From positions 62,001 through 126,000 of the forward strand of contig JAJRZQ010000002.1 in assembly GCA_024275165.1 (NCBI GenBank): a stretch of 64,000 bases of DNA, given 5' to 3'. This document shows, one piece after another, positions 51,957 through 61,434 of the stretch. Each line of letters opens with the position of its first letter. The first letter of the stretch is position 1. Source of the DNA: a bacterium. Lineage in GTDB: Bacteria; SAR324; XYD2-FULL-50-16. The position numbers were made by a program, and so were the translations under genes. The notes below the pieces were generated by a model, which worked only from the letters and a program-made list of their open reading frames with translations, was not told where the DNA came from and did no database searches.

Positions 51957-54445
51957 CGGATCCTCTGCCAGTTGTTTTGGAAGGGGTTGGCGCTGCCGGG
52001 CCAGCTGGCTAGGTTTAAAGAAAAGGTGACTCTCTGCTCAACAGCCTCTTGACCCTCAAACTCCGTTAAGCGCTCTTCATAGCCCAAAAAATAATCATAG
52101 CAGCTTTGTTTCCAGGTCAGGCCGAGTTGCAAATAATTGAGGCTGCGGTTGAGCCGCCCTGTTGTTTGCGCTTTTGGGAGCAGGCTTGCCTTGCGGCGGC
52201 TCAAATCGTAAAAGAGAGTGCCCACGAGGTGGAGCTTGGGGGTTAAACGCAGGTTGGGGGTGATTTGGTAGTATTCGGTATGGGGGCGGCTCACCAAGCC
52301 ATCTAAGCTTTTGTAGGCTTTGCGGTTGTTGCGGTAGGTCAGGCCCACTTGGCTCCCCAACTCACTGCGGATGGATAGGTCCCAGGAGTTTTCCAAAACC
52401 TTTTTTTCTTCATGCCCATAGCGGTAAAATAAACCGGCATGAAAGCGGGGGCTGGGGTCTAAGCTGAAGGTGGCGCGCAGGGGCATTTTTTGGTTGCCGG
52501 GGCTGGTTTCTTGTATATCTTCAGGTAGTTGAGGGCCCTTGAAACGACGATTTTGCTCTTCTAAGCTGGCCATTCGATTGAGATTATAAGGCTGTTTGAG
52601 TTCTAAAGACAGCAGGTCTTGTACGCGACCGTTTTTTTTGGTTAAGAGGTTGGTCGATAAGGCGGTCGTGAGGACTTTTTGCCCGTAAACGGGGGTCTCA
52701 AAAGTGCTGCCAAAGGTGCTGTAGTCTGTGGAATAGCCTTGAGTCGTAAAGTCGGCCCGGTTGTCGGTGAGGGGGGCGGCACCGGGGTAGGTGCCTAAGA
52801 GGCCTCTTTGGTCCACATCTTCCACCTCTTCATAGATCAGCCTGGGCCGAAAGCCCAAGCGGGCGTCGGCCTTGTTTTGCCGATTGTAAAAGAGGCGATA
52901 GACCTCGAAATTGACCTCAAGCCTTTTTTTTTCTATGGCAAAGGTGACCGGGTCTGGGTTTTCAATAAAATTAGGATCGTTGATTTGGCCCTGGGCTAGG
53001 TAATAGGGGTTTACCCGGTACAACTCCTTGCCCAAGGAGGGGAAAATATTTAAGAAATCAAGATTAAAGGGGTAACTTGCCGTGGCCCCCACTTGATTCC
53101 ATTGGCTGTTCCAGCCCTCTTGACGAACATATTTAACGCTTTTTGCCGAGGTTTGGATACTGATACCGCTCCCTAAAAGGTTGGTAAAACGGTGGCTGAG
53201 GCGGATATTGGGTTGGGAGTTGAGGTAGGTTTTTTTGTTGGTCGAGGTATCGTAAATGGAGCGAGCGGTAAATTGATCGGTTTGCGCCCAACTCAGATTG
53301 GCCCCTCCCCCCGCCCAAGAGTAGACAAAGCTGGTGGAACTGGTTTGATGGGTCTCTAAATCGTTTTTGGCGTTATCAAATTCTTTGTAGATTTCATTGT
53401 CGCTGATTGAGGAGCGATGCACAAAAAATTGCCCGCCAAACAGTTTTTGCCGATGATCAAAGCGATAGCGAAAACGCTTGGCCTTGGCTTGGTAAGTTCC
53501 CGGTAGCCAGTTCCCTTCCCGGTCTTGGTATTGACCCTCAATAAAGGCGGGGTCGAGGTTGCGGTTTTCGTTCAGTTCCCAAAGGTTAAATCGGCCCGAC
53601 ATTCCGGGGGTAAAGGCATAGCGGTATTCAAAGCCGAGCCCTAAACCTCTGTTTTGTAAAAAGTCAAAGGTAAGGGTGGCATCTTGATCGCGGTCAATGG
53701 CGATAAAGTAAGGGATTTGTATTCTGGTCCCCCAATTTTTGCTTGCGTCGGCGTTGCCTCTTTGCGTGAGAAAATTCGGGGCGAGTACCCCCGAGGCGCG
53801 GCCTTTTTTAGTGGGCCAAGCAAAGTAGGGGCTGTAAAAAATGGGGGCTCCGTGAAAGAATAAAGTGGTATTGAATGCCTGGGCATAGTCATCGAGTCGG
53901 TAGATCACCGAGCTGTTGTAAAAGTGCCAGGCCGATTCTTCGGGTCGGCAGACCGTGATTTCCGCGTCTTCAATTGCAAAGGTTTGTTGGTCTAAGCGCA
54001 CCACTTTGGGGGATTCGATGAAGGTATGATTGAGTTTGTCGTAGAGGTGAACCTCTTGAATCGTTAATTGGCGGCTTTGTAGGTCATACTCCGCCACGCT
54101 CGCGTTGATCATCACCTCAGGGCTGATGATGAAAATATTCCCCTGAAACAAAGCTTTTTTGGCTTTTTTATCATAGACCAAGGAGCGGGCCAGCAGGGTC
54201 AGCCCGTCAAATTGAGCGCGCGGATTTTGATATAGGAGGAGTTGCTTTTCCCGGTCATAGCGGTAGCTTTCCCCTTCCAAAAAAAGCCCCTGCTCGCCCG
54301 CGAAGAGGGCGGAGGGGAAAAAGAGAAGAAAAAAGAAGAGCGGGGTTAAGCGCACAACCCCCCCCTGAACCCATTTGCCCTCGCCCAAGGACTCGCAAAA
54401 CCGATGCGGTAGGGAGCGGGGGCGAGTCATGGTATAAGCCCGCAA
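51953..54445 (-). CDS. lptD: LPS-assembly protein LptD
   Basis: 830 residues. After a signal segment (about 33-50, with an unusually long N-terminus in front of it; an internal start at M6 is possible) comes an OstA/LptD jellyroll (LLARSLVYDKKAKKALFQGN), then the LptD barrel with APIFYSPYFAWPTKKGRASG and RFRYRFDHRQKLFGGQFF. Together with LptE it inserts LPS into the outer leaflet. I see very few Cys (one near 174), so the disulfide pair known in E. coli seems absent. It heads the envelope operon, 12 bases after htpG. Confidence 0.93.
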   Translation of the reverse strand: MRAYTMTRPRSLPHRFCESLGEGKWVQGGVVRLTPLFFFLLFFPSALFAGEQGLFLEGESYRYDREKQLLLYQNPRAQFDGLTLLARSLVYDKKAKKALFQGNIFIISPEVMINASVAEYDLQSRQLTIQEVHLYDKLNHTFIESPKVVRLDQQTFAIEDAEITVCRPEESAWHFYNSSVIYRLDDYAQAFNTTLFFHGAPIFYSPYFAWPTKKGRASGVLAPNFLTQRGNADASKNWGTRIQIPYFIAIDRDQDATLTFDFLQNRGLGLGFEYRYAFTPGMSGRFNLWELNENRNLDPAFIEGQYQDREGNWLPGTYQAKAKRFRYRFDHRQKLFGGQFFVHRSSISDNEIYKEFDNAKNDLETHQTSSTSFVYSWAGGGANLSWAQTDQFTARSIYDTSTNKKTYLNSQPNIRLSHRFTNLLGSGISIQTSAKSVKYVRQEGWNSQWNQVGATASYPFNLDFLNIFPSLGKELYRVNPYYLAQGQINDPNFIENPDPVTFAIEKKRLEVNFEVYRLFYNRQNKADARLGFRPRLIYEEVEDVDQRGLLGTYPGAAPLTDNRADFTTQGYSTDYSTFGSTFETPVYGQKVLTTALSTNLLTKKNGRVQDLLSLELKQPYNLNRMASLEEQNRRFKGPQLPEDIQETSPGNQKMPLRATFSLDPSPRFHAGLFYRYGHEEKKVLENSWDLSIRSELGSQVGLTYRNNRKAYKSLDGLVSRPHTEYYQITPNLRLTPKLHLVGTLFYDLSRRKASLLPKAQTTGRLNRSLNYLQLGLTWKQSCYDYFLGYEERLTEFEGQEAVEQRVTFSLNLASWPGSANPFQNNWQRIR

Positions 54446-54457
54446 GGGGGGGTTAAG

Positions 54458-56329
54458 CTAGTTTGCCAGGGACTTGGCGTACAACTCGGCGAGTTGGGCC
54501 AAGAGCCGCTGCTGCCGGGTGACTAGGCTGCTTGGGTCTTCTAGGGACCCCTCCAGCAAACTGGCGCCTTCAAAGAGCTCTAAAATAACCTCTTTGATCG
54601 TTTTATCCTTCGGTTTTCTTTCGTGAATTTTAGCCAAGGACTTGATCAAGGGGCTGCGTGTATTGATCTCTAAGATTTTTTTGCCTCCCGCGAAATTTGG
54701 GTCCATCATCTTCATCATCCGTTCCATCTGGGCATCCATGCCGCCTTGGCCCGCGACTAAGGTGCAGGGGTTGTCGACCAAGCGTTTGGATTCAATGACA
54801 TCCGCCACTCGTTCGCCCAAGACTTTTTTGAACTTTTCGAGGATGCTTTTCTTTTTCTCTTCAGAGAGGTCGCGCTTTTTTTGCTCTTCTTCTTTGGAGA
54901 GGTCAACTTCGGCCTTGTCGATGGCAACGAGTTGCTTTTCCTTATAAGGGCCCAGGCCGGGCATGATGAAGTGGTCGACTTCGTCGTAGAGGTATAAGAC
55001 TTCAAGCTCATTGCGCTTAAAGTACTCTAAATTCGGGTTGGCCTCAATCGCTTCTTGAGTTTTCCCGTATACGAAATAGATTTCTTTTTGGTTTTCCGGC
55101 ATGCGCTCTAGGTACTCGCTCAAGCTGACCAACCCTTGGGGCTCTTTGGAACTGGCGGCGCGGTACAACTCGATGAGTTTGTCTTTATTGGCGTAATCGG
55201 TATGGAGCCCTTCTTTGATGAAGTTGCCGAAGGCCCTCCAAAAGGCAGTATATTTTTCCTTATCCGATTCGGCCCAAGCGGCAAAGTCGCCCAAGAGTTT
55301 TTTAACCAAATATTTTTGGATCTTGTGCATCATGGCGCTGTGCTGGGTGACTTCCCTGCTGATATTGAGGGGCAGGTCTTCTGAATCCACCACGCCGTTG
55401 ACAAAGCGCAGCCATTGGGGCAGCAGGTCCTTGCAATCGCTTTGGATAAAAACCTTTTTCACATAGAGGCGCAAGCTTGTTTCCAGTTCCGTGGTGAAGA
55501 GGTTGCGGTCTGCTTCAGAGGGAATATAGAGCAAGGCCTTGAATTGAACCGGCGCTTCGGCGGCGAGGTGGAGGCGGTGCATGGGATCATCGTAGCGGTG
55601 GCTGATGTATTGGTAGAACTCTTTATACTGCTCTTCGCTGATTTCGTTTTTATTTTTTGACCATAAGGCACTGGACTGGTTGATTTTTTCCCCGTTCAAC
55701 TCAATGGGGAAGCTGACAAAGTCCGAATAGCGTTTGATGGTTTCTTCCACCTTCCATTTCTTGGCGAATTCCTCGGCATCCTCTTTTAAGGTAAAGGTGA
55801 TGCTGGTGCCCCGCTGTTGGCTCTCCGTTTCTTCGATGCTGTATTTTCCGGTGCCTTTGCTGACCCAGCGGTGCGCGGTCCCTCCTTGGCAGCTTTTGGT
55901 TTCGACCGAAACCTCTTCTGCGACCATGAAGACCGCATAAAAGCCCACCCCAAAACGACCGATCAATTCAATGTCTTTGGTTTTGTCTCCCGTCAGGTTC
56001 TTGGCGAAGTTCGCCGTTCCCGAATTGGCGATGGTGCCTAGGTTGGCGATTAATTCTTCTTTGGTCATGCCCACCCCGTTATCTGCGATGGTGAGGGTCT
56101 TTTTTTCCTCATCTAAGGTGATGGTGATTTGTAAGTCGCCCTCGTCTTTTAAGAGGTCGGACTGGGTCAGGCTGGCAAAATGGAGTTTGGATAAGGCGTC
56201 GGAGGCGTTGGAGATGAGTTCTCTTAAAAAGATCTCCCGATGGGAGTAGAGAGAGTGGGTGATCAAGTGTAAAAGTTGGCTCATTTCAGCTTGAAACTGA
56301 AACTCTTCAACTTGAGCTTGTTGGTTCAT
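54458..56329 (-). CDS. htpG: Chaperone HtpG (Hsp90 family)
   Basis: 623 residues, the standard length. The ATPase motifs are SNASDALSKLHFASL, DNGVGMTKEELIANLGTIAN and GRFGVGFYAVFMVA. The middle domain shows GVVDSEDLPLNISRE and VDHFIMPGL. It is an ATP-driven chaperone in the cytoplasm. The stop is TAG. Downstream lie lptD and the envelope genes, so it may share their transcript. Confidence 0.97.
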   Translation of the reverse strand: MNQQAQVEEFQFQAEMSQLLHLITHSLYSHREIFLRELISNASDALSKLHFASLTQSDLLKDEGDLQITITLDEEKKTLTIADNGVGMTKEELIANLGTIANSGTANFAKNLTGDKTKDIELIGRFGVGFYAVFMVAEEVSVETKSCQGGTAHRWVSKGTGKYSIEETESQQRGTSITFTLKEDAEEFAKKWKVEETIKRYSDFVSFPIELNGEKINQSSALWSKNKNEISEEQYKEFYQYISHRYDDPMHRLHLAAEAPVQFKALLYIPSEADRNLFTTELETSLRLYVKKVFIQSDCKDLLPQWLRFVNGVVDSEDLPLNISREVTQHSAMMHKIQKYLVKKLLGDFAAWAESDKEKYTAFWRAFGNFIKEGLHTDYANKDKLIELYRAASSKEPQGLVSLSEYLERMPENQKEIYFVYGKTQEAIEANPNLEYFKRNELEVLYLYDEVDHFIMPGLGPYKEKQLVAIDKAEVDLSKEEEQKKRDLSEEKKKSILEKFKKVLGERVADVIESKRLVDNPCTLVAGQGGMDAQMERMMKMMDPNFAGGKKILEINTRSPLIKSLAKIHERKPKDKTIKEVILELFEGASLLEGSLEDPSSLVTRQQRLLAQLAELYAKSLAN

Positions 56330-56432
56330 GTCTATCCCTGTTTTGGTTCCTTAGGTTGTCAGGCGATTGTGCCGAAATAATCTATAGCATTAGCAAAACA
56401 GTGAATTTTCGTCAATGGAGGCTAGGGGGGGG

Positions 56433-58415
56433 CTACCTGGAAATTTGAATGGTCTTGATTCCCAGTTTTTCTTGCAAGAGCTGAACGACATATTGCACCT
56501 CGGGGTGTTGCCATTTTTCTGGCGGGAGGAAGTGAAAGAGGTCGAGTAGTTGTTGGTAGGCCTGTTGCGCCAAGTCTTCAGTCTGCATGTTGCACATTTT
56601 AAATTCCGCTTCGCAGAGGCCGATCTGCCCTTCTTTGATTTCTCCCATATCGCGACGAGCCTCATCGAGGTTGGCGATTTCTTCATCATTGATTTTTCGG
56701 CTTCGGGCTAAGGTGCTTGTTTCTTCGGTGCTGCTGGTCAGCAAAAACATATAGGGATCGATGAACTGCTCGGCTAAGAGGGTTTCATTTTCTTTGTCCG
56801 ATTTTTTGGGGGGGTCTTTTTCAAAAGAAGTAAGCCCTAAGGCAAAGATTAAGGGTTCCCCCACCCGCCCATAGGTCAAATAGGCGGCGTAATATTCCAT
56901 CACCGGTTTGGGGGCATGGAGGGGGGAAAATTCATTGGCAAAGACTTTCTGGGTCTCTCTGGAGAGCACATAAAAGAGTTGCAGAAAAGCCTTTTTAAAG
57001 TGATCGATTTGGTTTTTGTCTCCAAAAAGATATTGCATCGCCATTAAGCCCCGGCGGGTTCCCCCTTGGCTGGGGCCGCGCCAGGCCACTACGCTGGTGT
57101 TGATTTGGCGCATCATCATCAGCCGTTCATTGCTTGCCGGGTTTTTATCCACCACCAAGACATCTTCAATGCTGTCGAACTCTCCCGCTTCGTTGAAGAT
57201 TTCTTCCATGCTTTTGAGTTCGGGGCCCTCGCCTGGTTTGCCGCTGTCTCCTCGTAGATCCTTGAAAAACTGCAAGACCGATTCAATCGCGAGCATTCCG
57301 CGGGTCTTAAACATCATCATGGTTACATAAACGCGACCTAAAAGGCTGGGGTCGTCAATGCCTTGGTCGTACTTTCTTACCGTGTCGGCAAAAATCTCCT
57401 CCACGCTTTTGTCGGGTTGCCCTAATAAGAGGCGCAGGCAATCTCGAATGTCTTTGAGGATGGCGTCTAGGGTGCTGGGGGCTAGTTGTTCCAAAAACTC
57501 CAAAAGCAAACGCTTGGTCTCTTGTTGGGCGAAGAGTTCTTCATCGAGCAGGTGTAAAATCAAGGCGTCGGGGGGGAGGAGCTGGCGGTTGAGCTCTAAA
57601 AAACAAGCGCTGAGCATGGCCATGTGATGGGGGCGCACCCCGGGCAGGCTCCCTGGTTTGCTGAGGCCTAAGAAGAAGAGTTTTAAGAAGTCATAGCGCT
57701 TTTTCGCGTAGATGGGCAGCATGCGGTGAGATTGCACAAAAGCGATTAAATCAACGAGGGCTAGGGGTAAATCCTGCCCCTTGAGATGAGAGGATAGCTC
57801 TTTGTTGTTTAATTGGCGCAAAATGTGACGGAGCAGGTCTAAGGAAAGCTCCATATCAATGCGCAATTTTTGTGATTTCTCTTGCAGGTAGCGAGGGTTG
57901 AAAAATTTCAATATTTTCTCCGCCAATTCAAAGCGGAAGGTATAAAGCGCGTGGACTTGGCTATCCACGACTTTATGACTGAAGAGTTCTTTTTTTTCCG
58001 CCAAGGTGGCAATGACCTTATCGGTTCCCGGAAAGGTGCGAATAAAGGCCAAGGCGAGAGACTGACAGCCTTTCGGGTCCGAATCCAACAGGTATTGGGC
58101 GGTCAATTCAACCTTGTCCACATCGCCTAAGAGGTAGATGGTCTCTAAGGCAAAGAGTCGCCTCATGCGGTTGAGGCGGTTGAGTTCGATCCAAGCGGTG
58201 CTGACGCGTTCTGAAATGGCCTGAACCAAGGCGGGGTTGGCTCCGGTTGTTTTTCCCATTTCTTCAATGGCTTTTTTGGCTTTTTCTAAGGGCAGGGGTT
58301 CTTGGGCTTCGATGATATCCAACAGGGTTAAGTCTCGTTCTTTGCTTTGAATCCGTTTGCGTTTTTGCAACAGGATAAAGCGGTCGACTTTGTAGTTGAA
58401 TTGATCCTCGCTCAT
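56433..58415 (-). CDS. Large helical protein of unknown function
   Basis: 660 residues from the ATG at 58415, which overlaps the stop of the previous gene (ATGA). No signal peptide, no membrane segment. It is rich in Leu and Lys with predicted alpha-helices throughout, like HEAT-type repeats. Recurring short acidic segments (SMEEIFNEAGEFDSIEDVLVV) are seen near residue 410. I know no family. It is probably cytoplasmic and co-expressed with the membrane protein upstream. Confidence 0.6.
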   Translation of the reverse strand: MSEDQFNYKVDRFILLQKRKRIQSKERDLTLLDIIEAQEPLPLEKAKKAIEEMGKTTGANPALVQAISERVSTAWIELNRLNRMRRLFALETIYLLGDVDKVELTAQYLLDSDPKGCQSLALAFIRTFPGTDKVIATLAEKKELFSHKVVDSQVHALYTFRFELAEKILKFFNPRYLQEKSQKLRIDMELSLDLLRHILRQLNNKELSSHLKGQDLPLALVDLIAFVQSHRMLPIYAKKRYDFLKLFFLGLSKPGSLPGVRPHHMAMLSACFLELNRQLLPPDALILHLLDEELFAQQETKRLLLEFLEQLAPSTLDAILKDIRDCLRLLLGQPDKSVEEIFADTVRKYDQGIDDPSLLGRVYVTMMMFKTRGMLAIESVLQFFKDLRGDSGKPGEGPELKSMEEIFNEAGEFDSIEDVLVVDKNPASNERLMMMRQINTSVVAWRGPSQGGTRRGLMAMQYLFGDKNQIDHFKKAFLQLFYVLSRETQKVFANEFSPLHAPKPVMEYYAAYLTYGRVGEPLIFALGLTSFEKDPPKKSDKENETLLAEQFIDPYMFLLTSSTEETSTLARSRKINDEEIANLDEARRDMGEIKEGQIGLCEAEFKMCNMQTEDLAQQAYQQLLDLFHFLPPEKWQHPEVQYVVQLLQEKLGIKTIQISR

Positions 58416-58981
58416 GCTTGCCTTGGCGGGGGGGCATGCAGGGCCAACCATTGCCCGATCTCACCTAAGTTGGTGTTGAGCGCCCATTGGTTCAGTTTTT
58501 CAGGAGGAACGGAAACTTGATATTGTTCCGCTAAAAGCCGCAACCAATGTTGAAATTGGGTTTGGGTGACATGGATTAAATTGTTGTCCCGGTCAAAGTG
58601 AGAGGTTGTGGACTCGTCCGCCGCGATGGGGGAAAACTGGGTCGAGGGGCTCAACTCCTCGAGCGACACCTCGGGGATTGCTTGGCAAAGGGTTTCGCTG
58701 AGTTTGGGTTCCAGCCAAAGGGCCTCAATGGGTTTGGTCTGGGTGGCCTCCCAGGGGTTGGGGGAGGGGGTTTTTGTTTTCGGGTTCGCCTCGTTGCGGC
58801 TATGGCCTTCTTCAAGTTGGTCGGCAGCGTAAAAAAAGAGCTGGCTGACTCCATAGTAAACGCCGATAAAAACGAGCCAGAGGGTGAGGCCCGAGAGCTG
58901 AAAGGCGCTGACCACACTCATGGCGACAAACAAGGAAACGGCAACCCGCAAAAAGCTTTTTCCCATGGGGGATCGCTGCAT
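58412..58981 (-). CDS. Membrane protein of unknown function
   Basis: 189 residues. Two hydrophobic segments (about 9-29 and 31-50, FLRVAVSLFVAMSVVSAF and LTLWLVFIGVYYGVSQLFFY) are followed by a hydrophilic, Pro/Ser-rich region and a helical end with HWLRLLAEQYQVSVPPEKL. The alternative start at M6 is equally plausible. Its 3' end overlaps the helical protein gene, so the two likely work together. Confidence 0.55.
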   Translation of the reverse strand: MQRSPMGKSFLRVAVSLFVAMSVVSAFQLSGLTLWLVFIGVYYGVSQLFFYAADQLEEGHSRNEANPKTKTPSPNPWEATQTKPIEALWLEPKLSETLCQAIPEVSLEELSPSTQFSPIAADESTTSHFDRDNNLIHVTQTQFQHWLRLLAEQYQVSVPPEKLNQWALNTNLGEIGQWLALHAPPPRQA

Positions 58982-59175
58982 AAAATTCTTAAGTTTACAA
59001 TAAGTTAAAATACATAATTCAAGTTATTGTACTCGTTGTTTGTTAATTGGTCAAAATCTTTGTCTAGGCAACTTGCTTGAGTTTAGGCCTTTGTTCCTCT
59101 CTCTGCTTTATAATCCTTGAAAAAGAGTAATGTTTAGGGTATGTTCAAGCAACTGGACACGCGAATACGACACCT

Positions 59176-60252
59176 ATGAGTCAGCTCTCACCGACCTCAT
59201 CTTTATCCCCCGTTAGCCAAACCATGCCGGAGTTAAAGCAGAAATTGCTCTTGGTAGACGATCATCAAGAAAATTTAACGGTTTTAAAGGCGGTGTTGAA
59301 AAATCAAGGCTATGATTTGGTGACCGCGTTGAATGGAAAAGAAGCTTTACATCAAGTTACCTTGTTCGATTTTGACTTGATTTTGCTCGACATCATGATG
59401 CCTGAACTCGATGGCTACGAAGTTTGCCAAATACTTAAGGCAGACCCGGATACGGTTGGGGTGCCGATTATTTTTATTACGGCTAAAACCGATTTTGAAT
59501 CCGTGGTCAAAGGTTATGAACTGGGGGCCGTTGATTATGTGACCAAGCCCTTTAACCCCGCGATTTTGCGGGTACGGATCAAAAACCATTTGCGTTTGCG
59601 GCAAGCGGAGTTGGATTTGAAACGATCCGTAGCCTCCTTAGAGCAAGAAATGGCGCATCGGGTCGAGGTAGAACGAATGTTGCGCCTGCGGGAAAAGGAA
59701 TTAGAGCGCTTTGCCCTGCTCGACGGCTTGACTCAAATCGCCAATCGTCGGCGTTTCGATGAATACCTACAGTTCCAATGGGCCAATAAAAAGCGTTCTA
59801 AAAAGCCAATCAGCTTGGTTTTATGCGATATCGACTTTTTTAAGCAGTTCAACGATCATTACGGGCATCAAGCGGGGGATCAAGCCTTGCAGAATGTGGC
59901 CCGCGCCTTGCAACGCACTTTAAAGCGCCCTGAAGATATCGCCTGCCGGTACGGCGGAGAAGAATTTGTTTTGGTCTTGCCCGATACCCCGACCGAGGGC
60001 GCGGTCACGATTGCTCATCGGTTGCAAGAGTTTATTCAGGATTTGCAGATTCCTCATGAGTTTTCCAGGGCCAACCCTCTGCTGACCTTGAGCATGGGGG
60101 TGTCGACCCTGACCCCTGCCAATGATTGCAGTATGGAAGAGCTGATTCAACGGGCCGACCAATGTTTGTACGCGGCGAAAAGACAGGGTAGAAATCGCGT
60201 GGTGGCGGTTCTTGCAGAAGATGAAACAGAGAACGCAACCCCCAATACTTAA
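59176..60252 (+). CDS. PleD-like response regulator diguanylate cyclase (REC-GGDEF)
   Basis: 358 residues. The receiver (about 24-140) has VDDHQEN, the phosphorylated Asp in LILLDIMMPELDGYE and Lys in DYVTKPFNP. A coiled-coil linker (about 145-185) joins a GGDEF domain with active-site GGEEF (near 263). The inhibitory I-site RxxD is present nine residues before it (KRPEDIACRYGGEEF). Phosphorylation should promote dimerisation and synthesis of c-di-GMP. fliG follows after 12 bases, linking it to motility control. No cognate kinase is adjacent. Confidence 0.93.
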   Translation: MSQLSPTSSLSPVSQTMPELKQKLLLVDDHQENLTVLKAVLKNQGYDLVTALNGKEALHQVTLFDFDLILLDIMMPELDGYEVCQILKADPDTVGVPIIFITAKTDFESVVKGYELGAVDYVTKPFNPAILRVRIKNHLRLRQAELDLKRSVASLEQEMAHRVEVERMLRLREKELERFALLDGLTQIANRRRFDEYLQFQWANKKRSKKPISLVLCDIDFFKQFNDHYGHQAGDQALQNVARALQRTLKRPEDIACRYGGEEFVLVLPDTPTEGAVTIAHRLQEFIQDLQIPHEFSRANPLLTLSMGVSTLTPANDCSMEELIQRADQCLYAAKRQGRNRVVAVLAEDETENATPNT

Positions 60253-60264
60253 GGTGTAGGAATC

Positions 60265-61275
60265 ATGTCCGTAGGTAAATTAACAGGTCCTAAAAAGGCG
60301 GCGATTCTACTTCTGGCGATGGGTGAAGAAGGCTCTGCCGAGGTAATTAAGAATTTAGAGGATCGCGAGATCCAACAGGTGGGTTATTACATGGCTCGCT
60401 TTACGGATGTGGCCCCCGAAGAGTTGGACGCGGTTTTAGAGGAGTTCTACCGTAAGGTAGCCATGCAGGATCAAGGCGTGGTGATCAACGCCAGCGGGGA
60501 CTTTGTCAAAAACGCGATTGGCAAGGCCTTGGGGGATGATCGAGCCAAAGAATTGGTGGACAACCTAAAGGCAAGCACCGACGAGGGGAGCCTAGATAGC
60601 CTGAAATGGCTGGAGCCCAAGGTGATTGCGGGGTTTATTTCAGGGGAACACCCCCAGACCATTGCCTTGATCCTAGCCCACTTAGAAGACCCGGAACAAA
60701 CGGCCCATGTTTTGCGAGAACTCCCTGAAAACCTGCAAGCCGATGTGACCTATCGCATGGCGATTTTAGAAGCCATTCCCCCCGGGGTGGTCAAGGAAAT
60801 CGAAGAGGTCTTAGCCCGGGAGTTGAGGTCTTCTGGGGCGGCGACCACCGCCAAGGTCGGGGGGGTGGAGGCCGTGGCCGAAATGCTCAACACCATGGAT
60901 AAAACCACGGAATCCCGCATTTTAGCGACCATTGAAGAATCCAATCCCGACTTGGCCGAGCAGATTCGTGAATTGATGTTTACCTTTGAGGATCTCGTTT
61001 TGGTGGATCCCAACGGAATGCAGTTGCTGCTGAAGGAAATGCCGCAAAACGAGTTGGTTTTGGCTTTGAAGACAGCGAGCGACGCCATTAAAGAGCATAT
61101 TTTTTCTAATATGTCCGAGCGGGCTGCCGACATGGTGCGCGACGACCTCGATGCCCTAGGGGCGGTACGGGTTGCCGATGTGGATAATGCCCAGCAAAAA
61201 ATGGTCAAGGTGGCGCGCAAGTTGGAAGAAGAAGGCAAAATCATCATCTCCGGGGCCGGTGGAGAAGTGGTTTAG
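60265..61275 (+). CDS. fliG: Flagellar motor switch protein FliG
   Basis: 336 residues, usual length. LTGPKKAAILLLAMGEEGSA at the start, QTIALILAHLEDPEQTAHVL in the middle domain and LRELPENLQADV, EHIFSNMSERAADMVRDDL and LGAVRVADVDNAQQKM near the end are diagnostic. It couples the C-ring to the stator and its charged C-terminal residues drive rotation. It stands alone here, away from a flagellar cluster, behind the diguanylate cyclase gene. The stop is TAG. Confidence 0.97.
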   Translation: MSVGKLTGPKKAAILLLAMGEEGSAEVIKNLEDREIQQVGYYMARFTDVAPEELDAVLEEFYRKVAMQDQGVVINASGDFVKNAIGKALGDDRAKELVDNLKASTDEGSLDSLKWLEPKVIAGFISGEHPQTIALILAHLEDPEQTAHVLRELPENLQADVTYRMAILEAIPPGVVKEIEEVLARELRSSGAATTAKVGGVEAVAEMLNTMDKTTESRILATIEESNPDLAEQIRELMFTFEDLVLVDPNGMQLLLKEMPQNELVLALKTASDAIKEHIFSNMSERAADMVRDDLDALGAVRVADVDNAQQKMVKVARKLEEEGKIIISGAGGEVV

Positions 61276-61434
61276 GGCCTCATCGCATCGGAGTCGGGCA
61301 GCGCGAGTCCAACGAAAAAAACACCTTGTCCCGCTCAACCGAGGTTGGGGCTTTGTGGCAGGCAAGCGCTCTCTTTCTTTTTCTCTTTCCCTTGCTGGGG
61401 GAATTCTCCATTTTTAACTTAAGACAATAAAAAA

